This document shows, in pieces, positions 25,541 to 35,124 of a stretch of DNA of 64,000 nucleotides. The stretch is from contig NZ_CP094997.1 of assembly GCF_022869785.1 (NCBI RefSeq), forward strand, positions 4,340,001 through 4,404,000. Direction: 5' to 3'. Below the pieces are notes generated by a model. That model was not told the DNA's origin, did no database searches, and worked only from the letters and a program-made list of their open reading frames with translations. Every line of letters begins with the position of its first letter. The first letter of the stretch is position 1. The position numbers and the translations under genes were made by a program. This stretch comes from Dyadobacter chenwenxiniae. GTDB lineage: Bacteria; Bacteroidota; Bacteroidia; Cytophagales; Spirosomataceae.

Positions 25541-27559
25541 TCAAGCAGCCACTTTCGCCCGCTCTTTTAACTGCATCAATTCGTCCCTGAGCCTTGCAGC
25601 TTCCAGGAAGTCAAGATCTTTTGCGGCTGTTTCCATTTTCCGCTGCGTTTCGGAAATCAGTTTTTGAAGGTCATTTTTGCCCATGTATTGAACAACCGGG
25701 TCAGCGGCGACACGGACTTCGGTTGGTTCCACATATACTTTGCGGACTTTGGAATCAGCGACGGAGGTTTGTTCCATGATCGCCTCTTTCGATTTCAAAA
25801 TGGTTTTTGGCGTGATGCCGTGCTCCATGTTATATTCCAACTGAATGCTTCTTCTTCTATTTGTCTCATCAATAGCAAGCTGCATGGAACCGGTCATAAC
25901 ATCAGCATACATGATTACTTTACCCCTGTCATTACGCGCAGCACGCCCAATCGTCTGGATCATAGAGCGTGTGTCCCGCAAAAATCCTTCCTTATCCGCA
26001 TCCATAATGGCCACCAAAGAAACTTCCGGCAAATCCAGCCCTTCCCGCAATAAGTTGACACCCACCAACACATCGAAAATACCCAGCCTCAGTTCCCTCA
26101 AAATCTCCACCCGGTCCAGCGTCTTCACTTCCGAATGGATATAGCGGCATTTCACGCCTACCCGGTCCAGATATTTGCTCAGTTCCTCGGCCATCCTTTT
26201 GGTTAAAGTCGTGATCAGAACACGATCGCCCATGGCAATGCGTTTGTGGATTTCTTCGAGCAGGTCGTCTATTTGATTTAAGCTTGGTCTCACTTCAATT
26301 TCGGGATCCAGCAGGCCGGTCGGGCGGATAATTTGCTCAACTACAACACCTTCCGATTTGCGTAACTCGTAATCTGCGGGCGTTGCGCTCACGAAGATCG
26401 TTTGCGGCGTCATATCCTCGAACTCCTGGAATGTCAGCGGCCTGTTATCCAATGCAGAGGGCAAGCGGAAACCATATTCCACCAACTGCTCCTTTCGCGA
26501 ACGGTCACCACCCCACATGGCGCGGATCTGCGGCATGGTAACGTGACTTTCATCCACCACCATTAAGAAATCATCCGGGAAATAATCGAGCAAACAGAAT
26601 GGTCTCTGACCTGGCAGGCGGCGATCGAAATAGCGGGAATAGTTCTCGATTCCGGAACAATAACCCAGCTCACGCATCATCTCCATATCGAACTCCGTCC
26701 GCTCCTTAACGCGCTCCGCTTCTGCAAGCCTTCCTTCCTTTGTGAAAAAGTTTATTTGCTGCAACAAGTCATCCTGGATTTCCTTAATGGACTGCGTAAG
26801 CACATCTCTTCCCGTGACAAAAAGATTAGCCGGAAAAATTGCAATTGCGCGCTCAGATGATATCTTTTTGCCGGTTTCAGGCTCAATGCGCTGAATTTCT
26901 TCAATTTCGTCCCCGAAAAAAATGATACGGTAAGCGAAATCCGCATAACCCGGGAAAACGTCCACCGTGTCCCCTTTCACCCGGAATGTCCCACGATTGA
27001 ATTCAAGCTCGGTGCGGCTGTAAAGTATTTCAACCAAACGAAAAAGGAACTGATTACGGCTCACAATGTCGCCCAGCTTAGCGCTGACAATGCTTTTCTT
27101 ATATTCATTAGGGTTACCCGCGCCGTAAATGCAGGAAACCGAAGCTACGACGATCACGTCACGTCGCCCGCTCATGAGGGATGAAACCGTATGCAAACGT
27201 AGCTTTTCAATCTCCTGATTGATCTGCAAGTCCTTTTCAATGTATGTGTTGGTGCTGGAAATGAACGCTTCCGGCTGGTAGTAGTCGTAGTAACTGATAA
27301 AATACTCAACTGCATTCTGCGGAAAAAACTGCTTGAATTCCCCGTAAAGCTGTGCAGCGAGCGTTTTGTTATGACTTAAAACCAGGGTCGGTTTGTTAAC
27401 CTGCTTCACCACATTGGCAATGGTGAAAGTCTTGCCGGAACCAGTCACACCCAAAAGCGTCTGGGCGGGTTCTCCGGCTTCAATTCCCTGTACAAGTTGT
27501 TGGATAGCAGCAGGTTGATCCCCTGTTGGCTGGTATTCTGAGGTTATTTCAAAGTCCAT
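25541..27559 (-). CDS. uvrB: Excinuclease ABC subunit B
   Basis: 672 residues, full length. Walker A GVTGSGKT at 37-44, beta-hairpin region with SYYDYYQPEA, DESHVTMPQ helicase motif, VGVNLLREGLDLPEVSLVAI and QTIGRAARN (motifs V and VI), and a C-terminal UVR domain near 630-668 that contacts UvrC. It verifies DNA damage loaded by UvrA in nucleotide excision repair. It is monocistronic as far as visible, with the toxin-antitoxin pair downstream. Confidence 0.97.
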   Translation of the reverse strand: MDFEITSEYQPTGDQPAAIQQLVQGIEAGEPAQTLLGVTGSGKTFTIANVVKQVNKPTLVLSHNKTLAAQLYGEFKQFFPQNAVEYFISYYDYYQPEAFISSTNTYIEKDLQINQEIEKLRLHTVSSLMSGRRDVIVVASVSCIYGAGNPNEYKKSIVSAKLGDIVSRNQFLFRLVEILYSRTELEFNRGTFRVKGDTVDVFPGYADFAYRIIFFGDEIEEIQRIEPETGKKISSERAIAIFPANLFVTGRDVLTQSIKEIQDDLLQQINFFTKEGRLAEAERVKERTEFDMEMMRELGYCSGIENYSRYFDRRLPGQRPFCLLDYFPDDFLMVVDESHVTMPQIRAMWGGDRSRKEQLVEYGFRLPSALDNRPLTFQEFEDMTPQTIFVSATPADYELRKSEGVVVEQIIRPTGLLDPEIEVRPSLNQIDDLLEEIHKRIAMGDRVLITTLTKRMAEELSKYLDRVGVKCRYIHSEVKTLDRVEILRELRLGIFDVLVGVNLLREGLDLPEVSLVAIMDADKEGFLRDTRSMIQTIGRAARNDRGKVIMYADVMTGSMQLAIDETNRRRSIQLEYNMEHGITPKTILKSKEAIMEQTSVADSKVRKVYVEPTEVRVAADPVVQYMGKNDLQKLISETQRKMETAAKDLDFLEAARLRDELMQLKERAKVAA

Positions 27560-27634
27560 AACGTATTGTGAGCATTCCAGAGATAACGCATTTCAAAGAT
27601 AGATTAGTTTCTTTGAAATGCGTTCCGGATGCAT

Positions 27635-28489
27635 CTACGCTTGTTCTTCCAGAACTTCTTGCGCGTTTTCAACCGCTTTTTTCTCTTTCCAATGTTGCCA
27701 GCCCAGGCCAAGCAACTTAGTCATGCTTTTATCGACGAATGTATGTCGCACAAGGTTCATACCGCCACGCACTGCCGTAAATATCGAATTATTAGCTCTC
27801 AATGCTAAGCTGAAACCACCGTCGACATAGCGGATATAATGCCACCAGAGTGAAGGGATAAATATCGTCTCGCCATGAAGCAATGTTGTCTCATGGCCCA
27901 CAGCGCCTTTCAATGCAGGGAATCTCTCATAATCCGGATTGATCGGATCCACTTTGCTCATCACGGTGAACGGGTGGTGATACAATCTTCTGCTCTCTTC
28001 GGGAGAGAACAAAATCACTTGTTTGCGTGTCTGAAACTGCGTTAAGAATACATTGGAGCAGTCCATGTCATAATGCAGACTTGTGATAGAGCCTTGCCCA
28101 CCGAAAAATACAAATTTATACGACTTCAAAAAGCCGTCCATAATGGTAGGAAAGCGAATGTCATTTGCCAGCTCAGGCGCTTTTTTGAAAATATCAAAAA
28201 GGAAAATACGCAGATCGGTCGGGCCTGCCTCGATGAGTTTAAGATAATCCCCGAACTTCATGGTTTTGGCAATCTGGAAATATTTATCAGCGTCGTGCAT
28301 ATGGTTATCCACGAGCGGAACGTCGATACTTCCGTGATTTTCACGCAGCCAGTCAAATGTCCATTTCTGAACTGCCGGCCAATCCTTGGCCAAGTCCGTA
28401 AATACGACAGGTTTACTTGGTTTTAAATAATTTTCAATGAATTCTTCACGGGTAAGCCCGCTTCGTTTCTCTATGGGCACTAATTTCAT
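27635..28489 (-). CDS. Cupin-like/JmjC-domain protein (FIH-type 2-oxoglutarate oxygenase)
   Basis: 284 residues. The N-terminal motif KPVVFTDLAKDWPA and the Fe(II) ligands His and Asp in LHYDMDCSNVF with a distal His in SLWWHYIRY give the HxD...H triad of JmjC/FIH-like hydroxylases. It would hydroxylate a protein or small molecule using 2-oxoglutarate and O2 in the cytoplasm. The substrate is unknown. It is a lone gene with 75 bp to uvrB on the same strand. Confidence 0.85.
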   Translation of the reverse strand: MKLVPIEKRSGLTREEFIENYLKPSKPVVFTDLAKDWPAVQKWTFDWLRENHGSIDVPLVDNHMHDADKYFQIAKTMKFGDYLKLIEAGPTDLRIFLFDIFKKAPELANDIRFPTIMDGFLKSYKFVFFGGQGSITSLHYDMDCSNVFLTQFQTRKQVILFSPEESRRLYHHPFTVMSKVDPINPDYERFPALKGAVGHETTLLHGETIFIPSLWWHYIRYVDGGFSLALRANNSIFTAVRGGMNLVRHTFVDKSMTKLLGLGWQHWKEKKAVENAQEVLEEQA

Positions 28490-28702
28490 GACAGAAACTG
28501 AGTAAAAAGGTAATCGACTATGGAAAGCTAACGATTGAATTATTTTTCTAACACTCGTTAAAGGCGAATAATTCTAAATTTATATGAATCTTAGCTGGAT
28601 CAAATGTATTAAAGAGATTTCAAAAATATAAATTTATGACTCATTCCTTGATTGCGTCATTCAATATATAGAAATAGTAGAATGCTCATTTAACCTGCTG
28701 CA

Positions 28703-29512
28703 ATGAAATATTTTACCATACCACCATCCCCTGCTTTGGCAAGATATGTGCGGTTTTTCTGGGTCCTTGAACATGAAGTCGGATCCGGAATGCCTTACAT
28801 GCACCGCACCATGGCTGATGGTTGTGCGGAACTGATATTTCACTACAAAGGTCGGTTTGATGAATTTGTCACGGCGGATTCAACCGAGCCTTCTTTTCAC
28901 TCGGGCATCCATGGACAATCGCAGACATTCCGGCGCTTTGTCATTCATGAAGATTTCGGGATTTTCGGAGTTTACTTATATCCGTTTGCCATTCCGGTGC
29001 TGTTTGGGGTGCCTTCGACTGAGCTTACAGGGCAAATGCCCGACCTGCACACATCTCTCGGCCGAAAGGCAACCGGGCTGGAAGAGCGAATGATGCTGGC
29101 GACAGATCATACGGAGCGCGTTGCCATCATTTCGGCGTTTCTGGAATCGCTTCTTGCAAAAACCAAGCTATCTGAACCAGCCGTTTTTTCGGTTATTAAT
29201 CAAATTATCCAAAATAAGGGTCTTACCAATGTGCAGGAGCTCGCAGCGCAAAGCTTTCTTTCGACACGGCAGTTTGAAAGGAAATTCAAGGAATTCTCCG
29301 GATTCAGCCCAAAACTTTATCTGCGCATTGCCCGCTTTCATGCAGCATTGGATTCCTATGGAGATAAAGATAAATCGCTGACTGAGATCGCTTATGAATG
29401 TGGATATTATGACCAATCCCATTTTATCCACGATTTCAAATCCTTTTCAGGTCAGCACCCGAGGTTTTATTTTTCCGGAAGATCAGAAGGACAAGCATAT
29501 AGGGATGTATAA
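28703..29512 (+). CDS. AraC-family transcriptional regulator
   Basis: 269 residues. The N-terminal half matches the DUF6597-type sensor domain (FTIPPSPALARYVRFFWVLEH). The C-terminal AraC HTH pair follows from about 160, with FLSTRQFERKFKEFSGFSPKLYLR and YECGYYDQSHFIHDFKSFSG. The effector is unknown. A VOC-family gene starts 68 bp downstream on the same strand and could be its target. Confidence 0.92.
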   Translation: MKYFTIPPSPALARYVRFFWVLEHEVGSGMPYMHRTMADGCAELIFHYKGRFDEFVTADSTEPSFHSGIHGQSQTFRRFVIHEDFGIFGVYLYPFAIPVLFGVPSTELTGQMPDLHTSLGRKATGLEERMMLATDHTERVAIISAFLESLLAKTKLSEPAVFSVINQIIQNKGLTNVQELAAQSFLSTRQFERKFKEFSGFSPKLYLRIARFHAALDSYGDKDKSLTEIAYECGYYDQSHFIHDFKSFSGQHPRFYFSGRSEGQAYRDV

Positions 29513-29580
29513 TGTCGTGTTTTTCCAATTTTGAGCGCAGGGGACGCAGCTACATTTGCCTAAACTAAAAAAACAAAATC

Positions 29581-29967
29581 ATGAGCACAGTAAAAATCCC
29601 GAACGGCCACCAGGCAGTTATGCCTTACTTAATGTTAAATGGCGCTGCGAAATTCAAAGATTTTACGACCCGGGTTTTTGAGGGCGTCGTCACCCACACA
29701 CATTTTCAGGAAGATGATCCTAATTTGATCAAGCACAGCGAAGTAAGCATTGGCGAGAGTACGATCATGTTTTGTGATAGTCGCCCGGAGTGGCCGGCAC
29801 AGCCTGCGAACATGTTTGTATATGTGGAAAATGCGGATGACACTTATCAAAAAGCATTAACAGAAGGCGGCAAATCGGTTATGGAGCCTGCGGATCAGGA
29901 TTATGGGCGCAGCTGCGGCGTGGAAGATCCATGCGGAAATATTTGGTGGATTACATCAGTTCTATAA
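29581..29967 (+). CDS. VOC-family (PhnB/glyoxalase-like) protein
   Basis: 128 residues. The pattern AVMPYLMLNGAAKFKDF, then SEVSIGESTIMFCDS, VYVENADDTYQKAL and DPCGNIWWI is that of PhnB/YdcK-type proteins with a glyoxalase/bleomycin-resistance fold. The closing EDPCGNIWW is the most conserved signature. Enzymatic role is not assignable; these often accompany AraC regulators in Bacteroidota. It is followed after 2 bp by a conserved hypothetical gene. Confidence 0.88.
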   Translation: MSTVKIPNGHQAVMPYLMLNGAAKFKDFTTRVFEGVVTHTHFQEDDPNLIKHSEVSIGESTIMFCDSRPEWPAQPANMFVYVENADDTYQKALTEGGKSVMEPADQDYGRSCGVEDPCGNIWWITSVL

Positions 29968-29969
29968 AA

Positions 29970-30308
29970 ATGATAAATTACAACAATAAAGTTTTTGTTC
30001 CCCTTTCCAATTCAGAGAATGGCGAGGTTGACCTGTCAATGCAATTTGTATACAAACAAAATGGTAACATTGTCACCTCAACCTATTCCGGCGGCAGGAT
30101 TCAAACCGGCCATTTGATAGCGCTTGCGGACGAAAACGGGAATCTGGATATGCGTTACCATCAGGTGAATGACAAAGGTGAAATCACGACGGGCATATGC
30201 AAATCGACGCCTGAGCAACTCCCTAATGGAAAAATCCGTATGCATGAGAAATGGCGCTGGACTTCCGGGGATCAATCCGAAGGCGAATCGCTTTTAGAGG
30301 AAATATAA
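29970..30308 (+). CDS. Conserved hypothetical protein (often auto-labelled n-acetylglutamate synthase)
   Basis: 112 residues from ATG 29970, 2 bp after the VOC stop; a longer in-frame ORF overlaps that gene. The sequence MINYNNKVFVPLSNSENGEV...VTSTYSGGRIQTGHLIA...MRYHQVNDKGEITTG...WRWTSGD belongs to a well-conserved small family of strand-rich proteins. The label n-acetylglutamate synthase is common in databases but there is no GNAT or kinase-like motif here to support it. The function is unknown. Confidence 0.82.
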   Translation: MINYNNKVFVPLSNSENGEVDLSMQFVYKQNGNIVTSTYSGGRIQTGHLIALADENGNLDMRYHQVNDKGEITTGICKSTPEQLPNGKIRMHEKWRWTSGDQSEGESLLEEI

Positions 30309-30333
30309 ATTTTTAAAATTATCACCCGTTCAC

Positions 30334-30870
30334 ATGCGCACCCGCCTTCCCATTATCCCCATCTTCTTTGCCTTCATTGTTTCAAATATGGCCTTCGGAC
30401 AAACGTCCAAAGTCATTTCCGGGTCCACCAATTTCAAAGTAAAATACGTACTGGGGACTTGTGACGGAACATTTGATGCTCCGAAAGGCGAAGCTGTTTT
30501 TAATGAAAAATCGCCTGAGAATGCGTCTTTCAACATTGATATTGCTGCCAACACATTCAAAACCGGGAATAATTCGCGCGACAAGGATATGAAAAGCGAG
30601 AAATACTTTGATGTTGAAAAGTATCCCAATATCCATTTCAAATCTACCAAAGTCGAAAAAAGGAGTGGCAAGTATGAGGCAACCGGAAAGCTGACAATCC
30701 GGGATGTTACCAAAACGGTAACATTGCCTTTTGAGGCGAAAAAGAACTCAGATGGCACTTATGCCTTATCGAGCACATTCGAGGTGAACCGGCTCGACTA
30801 CAAGGTTGGGACGAAGGATTGGAAGCTTAAAGATGTGGTTACTGTTGATTTAAAGGCGGTTATTAAATAA
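30334..30870 (+). CDS. YceI-family periplasmic protein (paralogue 1)
   Basis: 178 residues with a signal peptide ending near AFGQ (19-22). The YceI lipocalin-like domain shows NFKVKYVLGTCDG, MKSEKYFDVEKYPNIHFKST and GKLTIRDVTKTVTLPF. Such proteins bind isoprenoid or other lipids in a beta-barrel. A second YceI gene without a signal peptide is at 49814. A hairpin terminator follows, then the TonB/HmuY locus. Confidence 0.9.
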   Translation: MRTRLPIIPIFFAFIVSNMAFGQTSKVISGSTNFKVKYVLGTCDGTFDAPKGEAVFNEKSPENASFNIDIAANTFKTGNNSRDKDMKSEKYFDVEKYPNIHFKSTKVEKRSGKYEATGKLTIRDVTKTVTLPFEAKKNSDGTYALSSTFEVNRLDYKVGTKDWKLKDVVTVDLKAVIK

Positions 30871-30891
30871 TATTTCAAATTTCAGCACAGC

Positions 30892-30918
30892 GCCCGGTTC
30901 TCTTGGACCGGGCTTTTT
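30892..30918 (+). terminator. Rho-independent terminator after YceI
   Basis: Stem GCCCGGT (30892-30898) with ACCGGGC (30907-30913) followed by five T residues. Confidence 0.75.
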
Positions 30919-30931
30919 ATTTAATCTGACC

Positions 30932-30984
30932 TTCTAATTGTATTTAGTCTAAATAATATCTTTATTTGCAATTATTCTAAATAA
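30932..30984 (+). promoter_or_regulatory. Metal-responsive promoter candidate of the TonB/HmuY locus
   Basis: Contains the perfect palindrome ATTTAGTCTAAAT (30942-30954) and a second half-site TTCTAAATAA (30975-30984), with TATCTTTATTTG between them as a likely -7 region. The preceding TTCTAATTGTATTTAGTCT is nearly identical to the sequence upstream of the PepSY gene, and AGTCTAAA is shared with the mntH upstream palindrome. Iron or manganese repression by a DtxR-type protein is the inferred role. Confidence 0.55.
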
Positions 30985-30990
30985 CGCTCC

Positions 30991-33057
30991 ATGAAGCAGT
31001 TTTTTACCATCTCGTTTATTTTGCTGTGGGCACTTGGTCCGGTGGCAGGGCAGTCGGATCGTGGACTTGTGAAAGGCGATACGCTTGCCAGGGATTCCGT
31101 TTCGCTGGACGAATTCGTGGTAACTGGCCAGTTTGAAGCACAATCCCTCAAAAATTCGGTTTACCAGGTCCGTACTATTGATAGCGAACGTATAGCGGCC
31201 AGGGGCGCGACCAATTTGCAATCGATTTTAAATACGGAGCTTGGCATTCGCTTTTCCAACGATCTTACGCTGGGAACGAGCGACATTCAGTTAATGGGGA
31301 TGTCGGGGCAAAATGTAAAAATCCTGCTGGATGGCATTCCCATGGTTGATCGCGGAAGCACGCGCGAAAGTCTAGGACAGATCGACATTAACACCATTGA
31401 GCGCATTGAGATCGTGGAAGGCCCGATGTCGGTTATTTACGGAACGGACGCATTGGCCGGGGTCATTAATCTAATCACAAAAAAAGGGCATAGCGGCGAT
31501 AACCTGACCTTAAATGCACGGATTCAGGAAGAAACTGCCGGAAAAGAATACAATGCATTATCGGGAAAGGGCACACACAATGAAAGTCTCGGCATAACCT
31601 GGCAGAATAAGGCGCTGCAATTTTCGGGCAATATAACCCGCAATAATTTTGGCGGCTGGCAGGGCAATTCGACCGGCAGAGTAAAAGATTGGATGCCCAA
31701 AGATCAAATGTTATACAGTGCTTCTGCAAGATATCAGGGCAACAAATGGAATGTTTGGTATCGCTTCAACGGCACGGACGAAACGATCAAATCCGAAGGG
31801 AATCGCAATCCGATCACCCAGATTGCGGCTGATAAGGATTATAACACCTATCGCTGGTTTCATCAGGTTCAGTCGGAGTTGAAGGTGAATGAAAAACTGC
31901 ATGTGAACGGCGTGGTTTCTTACACGGATTATTCACGCAAAACATTGAGTACGAACGTGGATGCAAGTGGTCGTGAAACACTTTCGCTGGAACCTGGCTC
32001 GCAGGACAAATCGGTTTTTACAACGACGTTTTTCAGAGGAACTGCACTTTACAAAGCTAATCCCCACTTTTCGTTATTGGCAGGTTTGGATTTTTCGGAT
32101 AACCAAAGTTCCGGCGCCCGCATCCTCGGCTCTCCGCAGATCCTGGAATATGCATTATTTGTTGCTCCTGAAATTAAGCTTGGCAAAATCTTCAAGCTAA
32201 GCCCCGGCCTGCGTTTCCTGAAAAACTCGGTTTACGATGCGCCACCGGCGATTCCTTCCATCAACGGAAAACTTTCTCTGACCCAATCGCTTGATCTGCG
32301 GGTTGGTTACGCGCGTGGCTTCCGGTCGCCTGCATTGAGGGAGCTGTATTTTGATTTTCATGATGCCTCCCACTCTATTAACGGCAATACAAACCTGAAA
32401 GCCGAATATTCCGACAGTTTCAACTCGTTCCTGGTCTGGCAGTCGGTTAGTAAGCCTGCAATACGCGCTAATACAACATTAGGAGGGTTTTATAATGTTT
32501 TTCACGATCTCATCGACACCGGCATAGACCCGAATGATCCCACCCAAACGACTTATTTGAACATTTTTCTCTTTAAAACGACCGGTTTCACGGTGGACAA
32601 CAAGATTTTCATGAAAAATCTGCAAGCGTCCCTGGGCGGCTCCTACATCGGGCGCTATAACCAATTTTCGGCCAATCCCGAGCAATTTGGCTCACTTCCT
32701 GAGTTTGTCTGGTCGCCCGAAGTCAATGCAAATCTGCTTTACAGGCTCAGCAAAATAGGGGCGAGTCTGAACCTGTTTTACAAATTTTCAGGCAAAAGGC
32801 CCATTTACGAAACAACAGACCAGGTTAATGTGAGGCTGGCTGAAACCGATGGTTTCCATATGGCTGACCTTACATTCAGCAAGAATTTTGGAAAATACAT
32901 AAATCTGCTGGCTGGCGTAAAAAACCTGTTCGACGTCACAAGCCTTAACAACTCGTCCACAGACACAGGCGGCGCGCACAGCACGGGCGGCGCGGTGCCG
33001 CTTTCCTACGGCAGATCCTACTTTTTGGGACTTAATGTACAATGGTCAAGAAATTAA
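30991..33057 (+). CDS. TonB-dependent outer-membrane receptor (haem/siderophore type)
   Basis: 688 residues. A signal peptide ends near PVAGQ (17-21), followed by a short leader with the TonB-box zone SLDEFVVTGQ, a plug domain (about 50-160: VKILLDGIPMVDRG, IERIEIVEGPMSVIYGTDALAGVINLITKK) and a beta barrel ending LGLNVQWSRN. There is no N-terminal carboxypeptidase-like domain, so it is a small-ligand receptor, not SusC-like. Two HmuY-like genes follow directly, so haem is the most likely cargo. The promoter carries a putative metal operator. Confidence 0.92.
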   Translation: MKQFFTISFILLWALGPVAGQSDRGLVKGDTLARDSVSLDEFVVTGQFEAQSLKNSVYQVRTIDSERIAARGATNLQSILNTELGIRFSNDLTLGTSDIQLMGMSGQNVKILLDGIPMVDRGSTRESLGQIDINTIERIEIVEGPMSVIYGTDALAGVINLITKKGHSGDNLTLNARIQEETAGKEYNALSGKGTHNESLGITWQNKALQFSGNITRNNFGGWQGNSTGRVKDWMPKDQMLYSASARYQGNKWNVWYRFNGTDETIKSEGNRNPITQIAADKDYNTYRWFHQVQSELKVNEKLHVNGVVSYTDYSRKTLSTNVDASGRETLSLEPGSQDKSVFTTTFFRGTALYKANPHFSLLAGLDFSDNQSSGARILGSPQILEYALFVAPEIKLGKIFKLSPGLRFLKNSVYDAPPAIPSINGKLSLTQSLDLRVGYARGFRSPALRELYFDFHDASHSINGNTNLKAEYSDSFNSFLVWQSVSKPAIRANTTLGGFYNVFHDLIDTGIDPNDPTQTTYLNIFLFKTTGFTVDNKIFMKNLQASLGGSYIGRYNQFSANPEQFGSLPEFVWSPEVNANLLYRLSKIGASLNLFYKFSGKRPIYETTDQVNVRLAETDGFHMADLTFSKNFGKYINLLAGVKNLFDVTSLNNSSTDTGGAHSTGGAVPLSYGRSYFLGLNVQWSRN

Positions 33058-33083
33058 ATTTTTACCCTAATAACTTGTTAAAC

Positions 33084-34478
33084 ATGAAGAAGATAGCCAA
33101 ATCCCTGTTACTGATTGCCTTTTTTGCCAGCTTCAATGCCTGCAATGATGATGAGCCGCCACTTCCCGACAATACAGCCAGCTTTGAAAGCGCAGCACAA
33201 GGTTTTGAAGGTGAAGAAGCCGAAATAAAAATCGTTTTATCCAGAGCAGTGGATGCCGCGACGCCGATCAGCGTTTCGCTCACGCCAACATTGCTTGCCT
33301 ACGGCACAGAATTCACAACCACACCCGCCGCAGCCAATAACACCATTGTCCTGACCGTTCCGGCCGGGCAATCATCGGCATCTATTAAAGTAGCCAGAAA
33401 AACCGGTGTCTTGTTGGATGGTGACGAAAGTGTAGCATTTAAAATCACTTCCGTTGGCGCTCCGGCAGTAATCGGAACCAATACAGAGCTAAAACTGAGC
33501 TTCAAGGCGATTGTTTCAGAAGGAACGAACATTCAATTGAATGGAATTGCTGACAAAGAGCCGGGAAGCAGCGCAGCCAATTCCGTTTTTCTGGATTTAA
33601 GCACCAACATTCAGACGCCGGTTTTGCGGGATAGCTGGGATCTTGGCTTCTATAATGATGCGGATTTCCGCGTAGTAATCAATGCGACGAACGGCGCTTC
33701 GGTGTTAATGGTCAATAAAACGGATATTAATGCGGTGACCGCGAAAGACATTGTATTGGATTCATTGGCTGTGGGCCAGGGAATGGGAAAACTGAGCCAG
33801 GTTGACGACGCAAAAGGTGATCTGACCAAAACGGCGATCAAAGAAATTTCCGCGACAGATGCTGACAACAAAGTTTACATCCTGAACAGAAAAGGCGGAA
33901 GCGCGACAGTCCTTCCCGCTGATCAAATTTACAAGATCAGGGTTTTGAGAAAAGGAACAGGTTATGCATTACAATATGCGAAGCTTAACGAAACAACTTC
34001 TAAAACCATCGATATAACCAAAGATACCGCCTACAATTTTGAATATGTTTCCCTTGAAAAAGGAGCGACTGTGGATGTGGAGCCATTGAAAGCGCGCTGG
34101 GACCTGAACTGGGGTTATAGCATGTATTACACCAATTTCGGCACTGGTTTGATCCCTTACGGATTTTCGGATCTTGTCTTTATCAACAAACAGGCGAAAG
34201 TGGAAGCAGCAGAAGTGCTGACGAGCACGGTTACTTATGATGCATTCACTGAAAGCAACATTGCCGCAGCAAAATTCAGCACAGACGCGGATGCTATTGG
34301 TTCTAAATGGCGGGTTACTTCGGGTGGGCCGGTTGGTGTAAAAACGGATCGGTTTTATTTGATTAAGGACAGCGCAGGGAATGTTTATAAGTTAAGGTTT
34401 GTCAGCTTTCACGCAGAAGATGGCGGTGTGCGCGGCAAGCCCAAATTGGAATATAAGCTGGTTAAGAAAGGGGCTTAA
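33084..34478 (+). CDS. HmuY-family haem-binding lipoprotein with N-terminal Calx-beta-like domain
   Basis: 464 residues from ATG 33084 (MKKIAKSLLLIAFFASFNAC); a longer in-frame ORF overlaps the receptor stop. Lipobox Cys is at about 20. Residues about 30-150 resemble a Calx-beta/DUF4843 beta-sandwich (FEGEEAEIKIVLSRAVDAAT). The C-terminal part has the HmuY pattern DSWDLGFYNDADFRVVIN and RWDLNWGYSMYY. HmuY proteins take haem from host or environmental proteins and pass it to a TonB receptor. The extra N-terminal domain is more than the classic Porphyromonas HmuY has. Confidence 0.87.
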   Translation: MKKIAKSLLLIAFFASFNACNDDEPPLPDNTASFESAAQGFEGEEAEIKIVLSRAVDAATPISVSLTPTLLAYGTEFTTTPAAANNTIVLTVPAGQSSASIKVARKTGVLLDGDESVAFKITSVGAPAVIGTNTELKLSFKAIVSEGTNIQLNGIADKEPGSSAANSVFLDLSTNIQTPVLRDSWDLGFYNDADFRVVINATNGASVLMVNKTDINAVTAKDIVLDSLAVGQGMGKLSQVDDAKGDLTKTAIKEISATDADNKVYILNRKGGSATVLPADQIYKIRVLRKGTGYALQYAKLNETTSKTIDITKDTAYNFEYVSLEKGATVDVEPLKARWDLNWGYSMYYTNFGTGLIPYGFSDLVFINKQAKVEAAEVLTSTVTYDAFTESNIAAAKFSTDADAIGSKWRVTSGGPVGVKTDRFYLIKDSAGNVYKLRFVSFHAEDGGVRGKPKLEYKLVKKGA

Positions 34479-34516
34479 TCCATTGATCAACCTGCAAATA
34501 ATTAAAATTTAGAAAG

Positions 34517-35080
34517 ATGGTCTTACTTACAAAAGTTATCTTGGCACTGTCAATTTTGTTACACACAAACATTCAGCCACACAACAATCAAATGAGTTCA
34601 GAAATAATTGTTATCAAAGACCTCAACGCCAACACGCAGCCTTATGCCTATTTCAGTTTAGGAAAGGGAAAAGACGTGGCGGCCAGCGAGGCAAAAACGG
34701 CCAGTTGGGACATTGCATTCAGCAAAACGACCATTGCCGTAAACAGCGGAAGCAGCGGACCGGGCCAGGCAGGCGCACTGGTGGTGGAACAACCATTCGA
34801 AGCGATCACGGAAGCGCCGAAAGACGGATACAAATCGGATCACGACGATACATTCGCGATTCCCGGCGGCAGTGGAAACTCCTGGTACAAATATGATATG
34901 AGCGTGCACGCGATCAGGACCATTCCGGGAAGAACGCTTCTCGTGAAGACGTCGGATGGGAAATATGCGAAGGTTCAGATCATTAGTTATTACAAAGGCG
35001 CTCCCGAAGAAGTGCCGACCGAAGAATCGAGCTATATCACTTTCCGCTATGCAATAGCGGATGAAAACGGAAAGTTCTAA
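34517..35080 (+). CDS. Second HmuY-like protein
   Basis: 187 residues. The first 25 residues form a weak signal sequence (VLLTKVILALSILLHT) without a clear lipobox. The body has the HmuY-like elements AKTASWDIAFSKTTIAVNSG, WYKYDMSVHAI, LVKTSDGKYAKVQIISYY and ESSYITFRYAI. It follows the larger HmuY by 38 bp and closes the receptor operon. It may be a secreted or periplasmic haem carrier. Its stop is followed after 6 bp by a palindromic repeat with a T tract. Confidence 0.8.
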   Translation: MVLLTKVILALSILLHTNIQPHNNQMSSEIIVIKDLNANTQPYAYFSLGKGKDVAASEAKTASWDIAFSKTTIAVNSGSSGPGQAGALVVEQPFEAITEAPKDGYKSDHDDTFAIPGGSGNSWYKYDMSVHAIRTIPGRTLLVKTSDGKYAKVQIISYYKGAPEEVPTEESSYITFRYAIADENGKF

Positions 35081-35086
35081 GGAGCG

Positions 35087-35124
35087 AGACTTGGAAAGTT
35101 TAAAAAACTTTCCAAGTCTTTTTT
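35087..35124 (+). repeat. Palindromic repeat, AGACTT family, copy 3, acting as terminator
   Basis: Arms AGACTTGGAAAGTTT (35087-35101) and AAACTTTCCAAGTCT (35105-35119) form a perfect 15 bp stem, followed by a six-T run, so this copy has all features of an intrinsic terminator. The outer 12 bases of each arm match the copy after kup. The T run overlaps the stop region of the convergent gene ending at 35123. Confidence 0.88.

Noticed and set aside
29970..30308. Database-style label n-acetylglutamate synthase
   Set aside because: No GNAT acetyl-CoA motif or amino-acid kinase motif is visible in 112 residues, so the function was left open.
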